64,000 bases of DNA from Actinostola sp. cb2023 (GCA_033675265.1 JAUJYZ010001169.1:62001-126000); one strand, 5' to 3'. Shown: positions 45,779 through 56,338, counted from the stretch's first letter. Made by a program: numbers and translations. Notes: generated by a model from the sequence alone, not told the origin.

Positions 45779-46055
45779 TTACCGCCGATTCCGATGAAAC
45801 GCGACCACCTAGACTTTGAGGATTGAGTTTGTACATTGCTTTAGGCGGAATTAGAAAAGCTCTAACGTGCTAGAATAACTTTCATATTGGTTTTAGTCTT
45901 GTAGGAAATGGCTAATAAACGATACAATTGAATTATTGAGCGAAAACTATTCATACTTCGATGATTCACATGTGATTGACGTCCACCTAATGCAAAGTAC
46001 AAACCATCAAATCAAAGTCTAGGTGGTCGCGTTTCATCGGAATCGGCGGTAAAAC
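45779..46055. mobile_element. MITE with TTTTACCGCCGATTCCG ends
   Basis: Inverted ends of about 43 bp (TTTTACCGCCGATTCCGATG onward, and the inverse at 46013-46055). 277 bp, no frame. Confidence 0.82.
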
Positions 46056-46059
46056 CTTA

Positions 46060-46813
46060 AAGGAAACGAGAAAATATATATCACAGGACGTGAACAAGGC
46101 GTTAATTAGTGAGTTCATCCACAATGTGAAAGTTCTGCATTTTAATGTATTCTATCACGTTAATACAAGGTTTAAAAATCAATCAATGTAAAAGAGTAAA
46201 TTAACATTTCTTCAAATTACTTATCGTGTAACACGGAAACAACTTTCTGTGCTTGGGGTGGAGTAACACGGAGACAAATTATGTAACTTGTGTTGTTGTT
46301 GTGCAAATTGCAACCACTGCATCGGTTGATGTTAGGCAACTTCTTGTGAAATACAATTTCTTGATACAAGTTATCGCTACATGCCGCTAAAAAGTTGTCA
46401 AAACACTTGTTGTATGGGCGAACAGCCAGTTACACGAATTTGTTCTCGCTTAAACTGCTGTTCCTTACTCTAAAACTCGTTGTGCTTATGTGTGCTTATT
46501 TGGGTTAAATATTTTCCATGAAATCAATTAGTCAGTCCGTTTGTTATTTCCGATTTTGAACAAGTAGAATGGCATCACGAGAACGAACTCTTTTCTCCAT
46601 GTTGATGCACTACAAAACTTGAGGCTTTCAAGCTGAAAAAAGGAATAAAACACAGCGTTAAGACCTTGACATTAGTAAACGTTTCGTTTAATGGCGCTAG
46701 AAAGAATGGCTCCAAGTTGATGTTTCTGTATTTATTGTCAGTTATGTAATGTATCGATGATACTGATGTTAGTAGTTGTGGTGGGTGATGATAGTGATGG
46801 TGATGGTGATGAC
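46060..46813. other. Transglutaminase intron 2 sequence, no gene seen
   Basis: Unremarkable AT-rich sequence with a GATGGT-type repeat at 46785-46812. Confidence 0.4.
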
Positions 46814-47005
46814 CAGGGGGATCAAGGGGAGGGGTGCAAGGGGTGCGCACCCCCTCCCCCTGGATGAGCTGATATCTACTGTGTTATTGGTGCTTGCGCT
46901 TGTGTACCTCCTGGTCATAAATGATGCACCCCCTCCTGAAAGATGGTGCACCCCCTCCTACAAGATGGTGCACCCCCTCCTAAAAAAATCCTGGATCCGC
47001 CCCTG
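46814..47005. mobile_element. hAT-like MITE, CAGGGG ends, copy 1
   Basis: CAGGGGGATCAAGG at the left, CTGGATCCGCCCCTG at the right, with three GGTGCACCCCCTCC repeats inside. Lies between the galaxin/WSC stop and the rest of the intron. Confidence 0.72.
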
Positions 47006-47097
47006 ATATGATGACAACGACAGTAATGAAAGTAGTGGTTGATGTTGATATTAGTTCTTCTTGTAGTCAGCTATAAGTGACCAAGCAAGTAATTTAA

Positions 47098-47180
47098 TCA
47101 TAAGACAGACAGACCAATAAAAAAACTCGTGATCTTGTAGACATTATTGGCCCATGCTACCACTCCCAAGCCACCGTCCT
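47098..47180 (-). CDS. Galaxin/WSC exon 12, putative terminal exon
   Basis: With an acceptor at GGTGCAG|AG the phase is right (G + AG = Glu), and the frame runs EDGGLGVVAWANNVYKI to a hydrophobic SFFIGLSVL tail and TGA. The GG...AWANNVY part repeats the end of the WSC-like domain, as if from a truncated tenth module. The intron would be 79 nt. An alternative acceptor further upstream leaves an intron near 43 nt, which is too short. Confidence 0.42.
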
Positions 47181-47259
47181 CTGCACCTTCCAATTCGTGA
47201 ACATCGATAGCGAGAGCTTTTAAGTAACCAGATGTTAATGGAGATGATAAATTGCTTAC

Positions 47260-47625
47260 CGATGAAGCTATACACATCATTGGCCCATGTTCCTCCAACA
47301 CCCGACCGGCAGTTTCGTGCACGCCCATATCGGTAGTACGTCTTGTAAGCCACTGAACCACTGAAGCACTGTCCTCCATATTGAACTGAGAAGACCTTGT
47401 AGCCTCGGCTCCAAGCAAGCTTAGCACAGGTTTTCACGGAATCACGTCTATGATATCCAAGGTAGACAGAGAGTGCACGTTTGTGTTTATCTCTAAAGCA
47501 ACCGATGTGGCTGTATCTGCCGATGTTTCCACCACATGACTGGTGTCTACCTCGAAGATATCGGTTGTGACAGCATTTGTGGGTGTGGGGGTAGTAAATT
47601 CTTCCTCCACATCGAAGTCTCCTTG
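47260..47625 (-). CDS. Galaxin/WSC exon 11 (module 9)
   Basis: 366 nt, phase 1-1. Its end differs from the others: it reads NDVYSFIG in place of NDVFFFNG, with donor ATCG|GTAAGC, and CFSGS replaces CFSGP. NDVY is the more canonical end of this domain type, so this may be the ancestral 3' copy. Confidence 0.8.
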
Positions 47626-47769
47626 CTGCATAAGTAAAACATAACGACAATTAATGTACAATTATGTTCAAACGGAAGAATAAAATGCTGAATGTAACTA
47701 AATTTCTCCAAAGTGATATCTGAATATAGTGACATTGGAAGTGCGGATTTCCGAGTGGCGCTAGCTTAC

Positions 47770-48135
47770 CGTTGAAGAAAAACACATCATTGGCCCACGT
47801 TCCTCCGACATAACCTCGGCAATTTCGTGCACGCCCATATCGGTAGTACGTCTTGTAAGCCACTGGACCACTGAAGCACTGTCCTCCATATTGAACTGAG
47901 AAGACCTTGTAGCCTCGGCTCCAAGCAAGCTTAGCACAGGTTTTCACGGAATCACGTCTATGATATCCAAGGTAGACAGAGAGTGCACGTTTGTGTTTAT
48001 CTCTAAAGCAACCGATGTGGCTGTATCTGCCGATGTTTGCACCACATGACTGCTGTCTACCTCGAAGATATCGGTTGTGACAGCATTTGTGGGTGTGGGG
48101 GTAGTAAATTCTTCCTCCACATCGAAGTCTCCTTG
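47770..48135 (-). CDS. Galaxin/WSC exon 10 (module 8)
   Basis: 366 nt, phase 1-1. It mixes features: QSCGAN as in exon 3 and NCRGYVGG as in exon 2, indicating gene conversion or an older duplication path. Confidence 0.82.
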
Positions 48136-48276
48136 CTGCATAAGTAAAACATAACGACAATTAATGTACAATTATGTTCAAACGGAAGAATAAAATGCTG
48201 AATGTAAGTAAATTTCTCTAAATGATCTCTGAATATAGTGACATTGGAGGCGGATTTCCGAGTGGCGCTAGCTTAC

Positions 48277-48642
48277 CGTTGAAGAAAAACACATCATTGG
48301 CCCACGTTCCTCCAACACGCGACCGGCAGTTTCGTGCACGCCCATATCGGTAGTACGTCTTGTAAGCCACTGGACCACTGAAGCACTGTCCTCCATATTG
48401 AACTGAGAAGACCTTGTAACCTCGGCTCCAAGCAAGCTTAGCACAGGTTTTCACGGAATCACGTCTATGATATCCAAGGTAGACAGAGAGTGCACGTTTG
48501 TTTTTATCTTTAAAGCAACCGATGTGGCTGTATCTGCCGATGTTTCCACCACATGACTGGTGTCTACCTCGAAGATATCGGTTGTGACAGCATTTGTGGG
48601 TGTGGGGGTAGTAAATTCTTCCTCCACATCGAAGTCTCCTTG
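48277..48642 (-). CDS. Galaxin/WSC exon 9 (module 7)
   Basis: 366 nt, phase 1-1, with the GCFKDKNKRAL variant shared only with exon 6. Confidence 0.82.
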
Positions 48643-48735
48643 CTGCATAAGTAAAACATAACGACAATTAATGTACAATTATGTTCTAACGGAAGAATAA
48701 AATGCTGAATGTAACTAAATTTCTCCAAAGTAATA

Positions 48736-49464
48736 TTTAGTAAATAAACCCCTTCTGGCGGCTGGTATATCGGCTGATAATGTCCGCGGCTGAGAGATGG
48801 TCCGAAAAATGAACAGTTGGCCGAGAAGCGAAGCTTCGAGGGCAACTGTGATATTTTGAGGACTATCTTTCAGCCAAGGACATTATCAGCCGATATACCA
48901 GTAAGCCAGAAAGAGGATTATTTATTTTATAACCCTTCGATAAATGTTCTACGTCGACTTCAATGTTGAAGAAACCGAAACGGCAAAATGACGGATGAAG
49001 AAAACAAGTTTCGATCGAGTTCAAATATCCGTTCCGTTTGAGATCTTTTCATCTGTAAGCTTCTAAAAACGTATTCGAAAATAAAAGATTGATAGTTTTT
49101 GAAGCTTTTTGAGTGGTTTTCTTGATATTTTGGGTTTTATTTGAGTGACTTTTTGGGCGCCGATTTTGACGTTTGTTCGTAGTTCAAGGATCGAAAATGT
49201 ATAAAATTACCTCAAATACCTGTCGTATCGACGTTAAAATCCCCCAAAAGGAACAAGTAAACCACATGTACTGTTGTACAAGCTAATTTACGTACTAAAA
49301 ATACATTACAGTCTTAAAAAAGTTCAGATAATTTCATTTTTCTCCAAACTGGGGGATATCATCTCAAAACTGGGGGATATTACCTGACATGCGTCCAGTG
49401 AAATCGTACCACGTGACCCGTTTTAACCAATGGGCGCGCGCGAAAATTTATCGATGGGTTATAA
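48736..49464. mobile_element. Foldback element in galaxin/WSC intron (copy 1)
   Basis: Comparison with the short introns shows 729 bp inserted between GATAT and CTGAATATAG. It contains inverted segments (TATCGGCTGATAATGTCC with its reverse complement, around AAGCGAAGCTTCG), and GGGGGATAT and GCGCGCGCG stretches. No coding potential is evident. A relative lies at 17438-18018. Confidence 0.75.
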
Positions 49465-49516
49465 CTGAATATAGTGACATTGGAGGTGCGGATTTCGATC
49501 AGTGGCGCTAGCTTAC

Positions 49517-49882
49517 CGTTGAAGAAAAACACATCATTGGCCCACGTTCCTCCAACACGCGACCGGCAGTTTCGTGCACGCCCATATCGGTAGTACGTCT
49601 TGTAAGCCACTGGACCACTGAAGCACTGTCCTCCATATTGAACTGAGAAGACCTTGTAGCCTCGGCTCCAAGCAAGCTTAGCACAGGTTTTCACGGAATC
49701 ACGTCTATGATATCCAAGGTAGACAGAGAGTGCACGTTTGTGTTTATCTTTAAAGCAACCGATGTGGCTGTATCTGCCGATGTTTCCACCACATGACTGG
49801 TGTCTACCTCGAAGATATCGGTTGTGACAGCATTTGTGGGTGTGGGGGTAGTAAATTCTTCCTCCACATCGAAGTCTCCTTG
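49517..49882 (-). CDS. Galaxin/WSC exon 8 (module 6)
   Basis: 366 nt, phase 1-1. Its upstream intron (149 nt, with the ATAACCATAATTAATG variant on the plus strand) matches the exon 3-4 intron, and its downstream intron is the first 874-nt foldback-bearing type. Confidence 0.82.
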
Positions 49883-50031
49883 CTGCATAAGTAAAACATA
49901 ACCATAATTAATGTACAAATATATTCTAACGGAAGAATAAAATATAATGCTGATTGTAACCAAATTTCTTCAAAGTGATATCTGAATATAGTGACATTGG
50001 AGGTGCGGATTTCCGAGTGGCGCTAGCTTAC

Positions 50032-50398
50032 CGTTGAAGAAAAAACACATCATTGGCCCACGTTCCTCCAACACGCGACCGGCAGTTTCGTGCACGCCCA
50101 TATCGGTAGTACGTCTTGTAAGCCACTGGACCACTGAAGCACTGTCCTCCATATTGAACTGAGAAGACCTTGTAACCTCGGCTCCAAGCAAGCTTAGCAC
50201 AGGTTTTCACGGAATCACGTCTATGATATCCAAGGTAGACAGAGAGTGCACGTTTGTGTTTATCTCTAAAGCAACCGATGTGGCTGTATCTGCCGATGTT
50301 TCCACCACATGACTGGTGTCTACCTCGAAGATATCGGTTGTGACAGCATTTGTGGGTGTGGGGGTAGTAAATTCTTCCTCCACATCGAAGTCTCCTTG
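50032..50398 (-). CDS. Galaxin/WSC exon 7 (module 5), +1 frameshift
   Basis: 367 nt instead of 366. The T-run just before the donor has six T where every other module has five (plus-strand GAAGAAAAAACACATC). The module itself reads normally to NDVFF, then shifts. Splicing at the usual donor would read exon 8 in a frame that stops within about 25 codons. Either this is an inactivating or truncating change, or a homopolymer error in the assembly. Confidence 0.75.
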
Positions 50399-50539
50399 CT
50401 GCATAAGTAAAACATAACGACAATTAATGTACAATTATGTTCAAACGGAAGAATAAAATGCTGAATGTAAGTAAATTTCTCTAAATGATCTCTGAATATA
50501 GTGACATTGGAGGCGGATTTCCGAGTGGCGCTAGCTTAC

Positions 50540-50905
50540 CGTTGAAGAAAAACACATCATTGGCCCACGTTCCTCCAACACGCGACCGGCAGTTTCGTGC
50601 ACGCCCATATCGGTAGTACGTCTTGTAAGCCACTGGACCACTGAAGCACTGTCCTCCATATTGAACTGAGAAGACCTTGTAACCTCGGCTCCAAGCAAGC
50701 TTAGCACAGGTTTTCACGGCATCACGTCTATGATATCCAAGGTAGACAGAGAGTGCACGTTTGTTTTTATCTTTAAAGCAACCGATGTGGCTGTATCTGC
50801 CGATGTTTCCACCACATGACTGGTGTCTACCTCGAAGATATCGGTTGTGACAGCATTTGTGGGTGTGGGGGTAGTAAATTCTTCCTCCACATCGAAGTCT
50901 CCTTG
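50540..50905 (-). CDS. Galaxin/WSC exon 6 (module 4)
   Basis: 366 nt, phase 1-1. It is the counterpart of exon 9 (48277-48642), sharing the GCFKDKNKRAL variant. Its own change is RRDAV for RRDSV. Confidence 0.82.
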
Positions 50906-50998
50906 CTGCATAAGTAAAACATAACGACAATTAATGTACAATTATGTTCTAACGGAAGAATAAAATGCTGAATGTAACTAAATTTCTCCAAAGTGATA

Positions 50999-51727
50999 TT
51001 TAGTAAATAAACCCCTTCTGGCGGCTGGTATATCGGCTGATAATGTCCGCGGCTGAGAGATGGTCCGAAAAATGAACAGTTGGCCGAGAAGCGAAGCTTC
51101 GAGGGCAACTGTGATATTTTGAGGACTATCTTTCAGCCAAGGACATTATCAGCCGATATACCAGTAAGCCAGAAAGAGGATTATTTATTTTATAACCCTT
51201 CGATAAATGTTCTACGTCGACTTCAATGTTGAAGAAACCGAAACGACAAAATGACGGATGAAGAAAACAAGTTTCGATCGAGTTCAAATATCCGTTCCAT
51301 TTGAGATCTTTTCATCTGTAAGCTTCTAAAAACGTATTCGAAAATAAAAGATTGATAGTTTTTGAAGCTTTTTGAGTGGTTTTCTTGATATTTTGGGTTT
51401 TATTTGAGTGACTTTTTGGGCGCCGATTTTGACGTTTGTTCGTAGTTCAAGGATCGAAAATGTATAAAAATACCTCAAATACCTGTCGTATCGACGTTAA
51501 AATCCCCCAAAAGGAACAAGTAAACCACATGTACTGTTGTACAAGCTAATTTACGTACTAAAAATACATTACAGTCTTAAAAAAGTTCAGATAATTTCAT
51601 TTTTCTCCAAACTGGGGGATATCATCTCAAAACTGGGGGATATTACCTGACATGCGTCCAGTGAAATCGTACCACGTGACCCGTTTTAACCAATGGGCGC
51701 GCGCGAAAATTTATCGATGGGTTATAA
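50999..51727. mobile_element. Foldback element in galaxin/WSC intron (copy 2)
   Basis: Nearly identical to 48736-49464 and displaced by exactly 2263 bp, so it was copied with the flanking exons rather than inserted independently. Confidence 0.75.
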
Positions 51728-51779
51728 CTGAATATAGTGACATTGGAGGTGCGGATTTCGATCAGTGGCGCTAGCTTAC

Positions 51780-52145
51780 CGTTGAAGAAAAACACATCAT
51801 TGGCCCACGTTCCTCCAACACGCGACCGGCAGTTTCGTGCACGCCCATATCGGTAGTACGTCTTGTAAGCCACTGGACCACTGAAGCACTGTCCTCCATA
51901 TTGAACTGAGAAGACCTTGTAGCCTCGGCTCCAAGCAAGCTTAGCACAGGTTTTCACGGAATCACGTCTATGATATCCAAGGTAGACAGAGAGTGCACGT
52001 TTGTGTTTATCTTTAAAGCAACCGATGTGGCTGTATCTGCCGATGTTTCCACCACATGACTGGTGTCTACCTCGAAGATATCGGTTGTGACAGCATTTGT
52101 GGGTGTGGGGGTAGTAAATTCTTCCTCCGCATCGAAGTCTCCTTG
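51780..52145 (-). CDS. Galaxin/WSC exon 5 (module 3)
   Basis: 366 nt, phase 1-1, standard CAG acceptor and GTAAGC donor. It is the counterpart of exon 8 in the 2263-bp duplication. Its 3' intron is the 874-nt type bearing a foldback element. Confidence 0.82.
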
Positions 52146-52289
52146 CTGCATAAGTAAAACATAACGACAATTAATGTACAATTATGTTCTAACTGAAGAA
52201 TAAAATGCTGAATGTAAGTAAATTTCTCCAAAGTGATATCTGAATATAGTGACATTGGAAGTGCGGATTTCCGAGCGGCGCTAGCTTAC

Positions 52290-52655
52290 CGTTGAAGAAA
52301 AACACATCATTGGCCCACGTTCCTCCAACACCCGACCGGCAGTTTCGTGCACGCCCATATCGGTAGTACGTCTTGTAAGCCACTGGACCACTGAAGCACT
52401 GTCCTCCATATTGAACTGAGAAGACCTTGTAGCCTCGGCTCCAAGCAAGCTTAGCACAGGTTTTCACGGAATCACGTCTATGATATCCAAGGTAGACAGA
52501 GAGTGCACGTTTGTGTTTATCTTTAAAGCAACCGATGTGGCTGTATCTGCCGATGTTTCCACCACATGACTGGTGCCTACCTCGAAGATATCGGTTGTGA
52601 CAGCATTTGTGGGTGTGGGGGTAGTAAATTCTTCCTCCGCATCGAAGTCTCCTTG
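52290..52655 (-). CDS. Galaxin/WSC exon 4 (module 2)
   Basis: 366 nt, phase 1-1, acceptor TTACTTATGCAG, donor CAACG|GTAAGC. It carries the variant CRSGVGG, shared with exon 11. A 149-nt intron separates it from exon 3, the same intron type as between exons 7 and 8. Confidence 0.82.
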
Positions 52656-52804
52656 CTGCATAAGTAAAACATAACCATAATTAATGTACAAATATCTTCT
52701 AACGGAAGAATAAAATATAATGCTGATTGTAACCAAATTTCTTCAAAGTAATATCTGAATATAGTGACATTGGAGGTGCGGATTTCCGAGTGGCGCTAGC
52801 TTAC

Positions 52805-53170
52805 CGTTGAAGAAAAACACATCATTGGCCCACGTTCCTCCAACACGCGACCGGCAGTTTCGTGCACGCCCATATCGGTAGTACGTCTTGTAAGCCACTG
52901 GACCACTGAAGCACTGTCCTCCATATTGAACTGAGAAGACCTTGTAGCCTCGGCTCCAAGCAAGCTTAGCACAGGTTTTCACGGAATCACGTCTATGATA
53001 TCCAAGGTAGACAGAGAGTGCACGTTTGTGTTTATCTCTAAAGCAACCGATGTGGCTGTATCTGCCGATGTTTGCACCACATGACTGCTGTCTACCTCGA
53101 AGATATCGGTTGTGACAGCATTTGTGGGTGTGGGGGTAGTAAATTCTTCCTCCGCATCGAAGTCTCCTTG
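52805..53170 (-). CDS. Galaxin/WSC exon 3 (module 1)
   Basis: 366 nt, phase 1-1. This is the first complete module. The dicysteine part (RCGG then CCHNRYLRGR then CG) resembles a galaxin repeat and the rest is the WSC-like domain. It is the only module whose acceptor ends in TAG (CTTATGTAG) instead of CAG. It carries QSCGAN instead of QSCGGN, shared with exon 10. It sits directly downstream of the 2.46-kb intron with nested transposons. Confidence 0.82.
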
Positions 53171-53590
53171 CTACATAAGTAAAACATAACGACAATTAAT
53201 ATAACATTAATGAGATCTTTTGAGGGCATAATGGTTTATTTAGGCCCAATGAATGTTATATTTATACGCCAGTGCAGCGAGGGCATAAATGAACTTCATG
53301 GGCCTAAACTGAAACCATTATGCCCGAGAAAAGATCACATTAATATCATTTATATTACCTAAGCCCTAAATTATCAAGGATTTAGACGGCATAAATCTCT
53401 CACAATTTCTATGTAGATTCTAAGAAAACCATTTGTAAAGTCAGGAAAACAGAGTGCCGAGGGCATTATAGGATATTTATGCCCGCAAGCGACGTCAATA
53501 TAACATGTTCGCGAATTATGTTTTATGCAAATTAGCTGAATTTGCCGCAGGTTGACGTGACGTCATATTTCTGCGTCAAAATGCAAATTA

Positions 53591-54085
53591 CCTTATTCGT
53601 ACTTAATTTCGCGCGTTCTTTATTTCGCGATTTTGTTAAGACAGCATTTCGCGAGGCTTTATTTTCGCGATTTCGATAAGAGAAAATGAAAAAAGAGCAT
53701 TAAATTTCGCGAAAGCGGTTTCAACAACAATTATTTTTTTCTAAAAAACCACAAACAGGAACAAGATGACAGTCAACTAGACTAACTAGACGTTATAAAC
53801 TTGTAGCTAAAGCAGACAAAAACGTTTACGCTATACGGTTGTTCAGTTGCAAATGGTAGTATTATGTTGTTGAATAAGTTGTTTTAAAAAACAATTTCGT
53901 ATTAAATAACGTTTATTGTTCATGTTGATTAAATGGTTTCGATATGCATTTTTTTCTCTGGGTATTATATTTCGCGTGTTTAAAGTCCGCGAGCCTTTTT
54001 TTTCGCGAGGCTTTAATTTCGCGATTTTTTTGAAATCGGGAAAATCGCGAACTTTAAAGCCTCGTGAAATAAAGTACGAATAAGG
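53591..54085. mobile_element. Nested mariner-type MITE with TA duplication
   Basis: Terminal inverted repeats CCTTATTCGTAC / GTACGAATAAGG are flanked by TA on both sides (53589-53590 and 54086-54087). The uninterrupted opposite arm of the host element reads GCAAATTAGCTGC, giving the empty site. The interior is rich in TTTCGCGA words. The TA duplication fits Tc1/mariner-type transposition; no transposase is encoded. Confidence 0.75.
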
Positions 54086-54309
54086 TAGCTGCTTCAAAAT
54101 TAAAACAAAATGGCCGAAGGTGAATTGCGAGTCACTTCTCATAGATTTAGACTTTCTTTTGAACTAAATCCTTGATAATTTAGGGCTTAGGAAATATAAA
54201 TGATATTAATGTGATCTTTTTTCGGGCATAATGGTTCATTTAGGCCCATAAAGTTCTAAATAAACCATTATGCCCTCAAAGATTACATTAATGTTATATT
54301 TAGTTCAAA

Positions 54310-55260
54310 AGAAAGTCTAAATATATCGAGACTCATCAAACTTATGTTATACAAAAGGTCATTGTTTCACATATGCAGATGAGGCGAGTCTTGACGGCGA
54401 AAAACATCATGATTTTGATACATTTTTGCTTTTTACTGCATTGTTAAAATAAAAACCAAAAACCTACCAGCAAAATATAAAAGACGAATATGTAAGGAAT
54501 GAATTAGCTGTCAATTCAAGCACAAATAAATATATTTGACCGCGGCATTTTCCGTTTCTTCAAAATCGATCGAACTGAAATCTCTGAAGAGATATAGGAG
54601 AACGTGACTTACGCTACACACAAAAACCTCTGAATTCCTTGGGAATTGTGTCGATCAAAAACCTACCGCCAGATTATAATGCTCTGTATTGTTACTCGCG
54701 TTTTGATATAAAATACATGTATATTGGATAAAATTAAACTGCGGCAAATTTAAATCTAAAACTCTTTGTTTGGTAATCGTGAACATCATATTGGTGCTCT
54801 GAGTTGGTGCTCTGTATGTAGTAGCTACGCGAATTCGAAAATAAATTATGGCTTGGAAAGGACGTTTTTGAAGGCAATTTTCAATATTTACACACAAGAT
54901 CAATAAGTAAGTTCGAATTTGTGATATATTTTCCCCTGTTGAGGAAACCGATATGCAGCTTACCATCCTCTTTTATATTTTAGCTACCTAATTTACACAT
55001 TGTCAAAGGAAAAAGATCAATTGAGAAATGATAAACTAGTCTGCTTTGTTTAGCGGCCACAGAATAAATTGCTGGATTAATCGGGCCTCAAATATGCTTT
55101 AGTAAACAAAGTACCTTTGTAATTCAATCATTTTGTTCAAGGGCATTAACAAAAACGTTGTCCACGTGATACTGGATCCCAACAGGAGCAAATGTTCAAT
55201 GATGCAGGACATAAGTTTGATATGGTGACTCAACTCAACTTCACCTTTGGCCATCTTGTT
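54310..55260. other. Interior of inverted-repeat element, no gene seen
   Basis: AT-rich sequence within the 2.15-kb element. Short reading frames on the minus strand (for example 54655-54966) show no recognisable motif. Confidence 0.5.
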
Positions 55261-55627
55261 TTAATTTTGAAGCAGCTAATTTGCATTTTGACGCAGAAAT
55301 ATGACGTCACGTCAACCTGCGGCAAATTCAGCTAATTTGCATAAAACATCATTAGCACGCATGTTATATTGACGTCACTTGCGGGCATAAATATCCTAAA
55401 ATTCCCTCGGCCCTCTGTTTTCCTGACAAATGGTTTTCTTAGAATCTACATAGAAATTGTGAGTGATTTATGCCCTCTAAGACCTTGATAATTTAGGGCT
55501 TAGGTAATATAAATGTACAATTATGTTCTAACTGAAGAATAAAATGCTGAATGAAACTAAATTTGTCCAAATGATGTCTGACTATAGTGACATTGGAGGT
55601 GCGGATTTCCGAGTGGCGCTAGCTTAC

Positions 55628-55918
55628 CGTTGAAGAAAAACACATCATTGGCCCACGTTCCTCCAACATAACCTCGGCAGTTTCGTGCACGCCCATATCG
55701 GTAGTACGTCTTGTAAGCCACTGGACCACTGAAGCACTGTCCTCCATATTGAACTGAGAAGACCTTGTAGCCTCGGCTCCAAGCAAGCTTAGCACAGTTT
55801 CTCACGGCATCACGTCTACGGAATGTTCGTAGGTAGACGGCGAGTGCACGTTTGTGTTTATCTCTAAAGCAACCGATGTGGCTGTATTGATACCATCTTC
55901 TTTTGGTACTGTCGATAA
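55628..55918 (-). CDS. Galaxin/WSC gene exon 2: WSC-like domain only
   Basis: 291 nt, phase 1 to 1, acceptor TTTTATTTTCTCAAAG, donor CAACG|GTAAGC. It encodes a basic KRRWYQYSH entry, then the 4-Cys domain: GCFRDKHKRAL, NCAKLAWSRGYKVFSVQYGG, QCFSG, a Tyr-rich YKTYYRYG segment, NCRGY and GGTWANDVF. It lacks the galaxin-like segment of all later modules and has diverged at the segment after RALAVYL, marking it as the founder or an old copy. Domain identity is by resemblance to WSC/4-Cys domains common in cnidarian secreted proteins. Confidence 0.82.
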
Positions 55919-56208
55919 CTTTGAGAAAATAAAAACAAAGAACTTTTAGCTGCTGTTATGTTGTTCGGTTCACTATGTAACTTATTGAAATAAATTCTTT
56001 AAAATTCACTATAAAAAAAAGACATTAAAAACGTGTATGTCTACTATGTTTATGGGTTCTTCTGTCGCCGAAAGATGTCTTCACTTTGGGTGCTATACCT
56101 CACGTAAAAGTATTTTGAATTCGAGGCAAAGTTTCGCTGCATGACATGGGTGTGTCATTCTTAACATACAAACATCTAGACAGAATATTAGAGGATTTCA
56201 ACTTTTAC

Positions 56209-56338
56209 CTTCAACTTGGTTCTCACTATCATTGCCAAGCAGACTTTCCTTCGCATCTTCCTGAGTTTTGCCGATGTTTTCAGCGACCACTACAACTACC
56301 ACCACCAATAGACTGCAAAGTAATGTCGCTTTGATCAT
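56209..56338 (-). CDS. Galaxin/WSC gene exon 1: signal peptide
   Basis: ATG at 56338. The first 19 residues (MIKATLLCSLLVVVVVVVA) form a textbook signal peptide with cleavage likely after Ala19, followed by an acidic Glu/Asp/Asn-rich propeptide-like stretch. The exon ends GAAG|GTAAAAG in phase 1, and the next exon supplies TT to complete a Val codon. The 43 codons plus one base fit exactly. The start is the only ATG in frame ahead of the hydrophobic core. Confidence 0.82.

Larger units (their letters stand above)
47260..53170 (-). repeat. Nine-copy exon array with 2263-bp higher-order repeat
   Basis: Module starts lie 507-515 bp apart except where 874-nt introns intervene. Exons 5-6-7 (51780, 50540, 50032) and exons 8-9-10 (49517, 48277, 47770) are offset by 2263, 2263 and 2262 bp, including the same foldback insertion in the 874-nt introns. 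One three-module block was therefore duplicated after the transposon had inserted. Confidence 0.9.
53357..55508. mobile_element. Large inverted-repeat element in galaxin/WSC intron 2
   Basis: Arms of about 240 bp (53357-53592 and 55268-55508) are inverted copies sharing ACCTAAGCCCTAAATTATCA, CTCACAATTTCTATGTAGAT, GGGCATAAATATCC-type words and TGACGTGACGTCATATTTCTG. A palindromic CREB-like TGACGTCA word occurs in each arm. The middle holds further hairpins (GGGCATAATGG at about 53225-53340 and 54220-54300) and no recognisable gene. Confidence 0.7.
47098..56338 (-). other. Secreted galaxin/WSC-like multidomain gene nested in transglutaminase intron 2
   Basis: Twelve exons on the minus strand from 56338 to a TGA at 47098-47100. 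They comprise a signal-peptide exon, one WSC-like-only exon, nine near-identical exons of galaxin-like plus WSC-like sequence, and a short terminal exon. Every internal boundary is phase 1, so any exon can be added or lost without breaking frame. The predicted product (~1.25 kDa x 1000) would be a Cys-rich, Arg/Tyr-rich secreted matrix or lectin-like protein. Array introns are short (141-149 nt), except two of 874 nt that carry a foldback transposon and one of 2.46 kb filled with nested elements. One module (50032-50398) carries a +1 frameshift. Function is inferred, not shown; galaxin-type repeats are known from coral skeletal and cell-surface proteins. Confidence 0.78.

Noticed and set aside
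47434..53195. Recurrent 75-codon minus-strand frames reading FDVEEEFTTPTPTNA and so on
   Set aside because: They overlap the galaxin/WSC exons in another frame, start inside the acceptor region and stop within the exon. The Cys-rich frame has correct phases at both splice sites.
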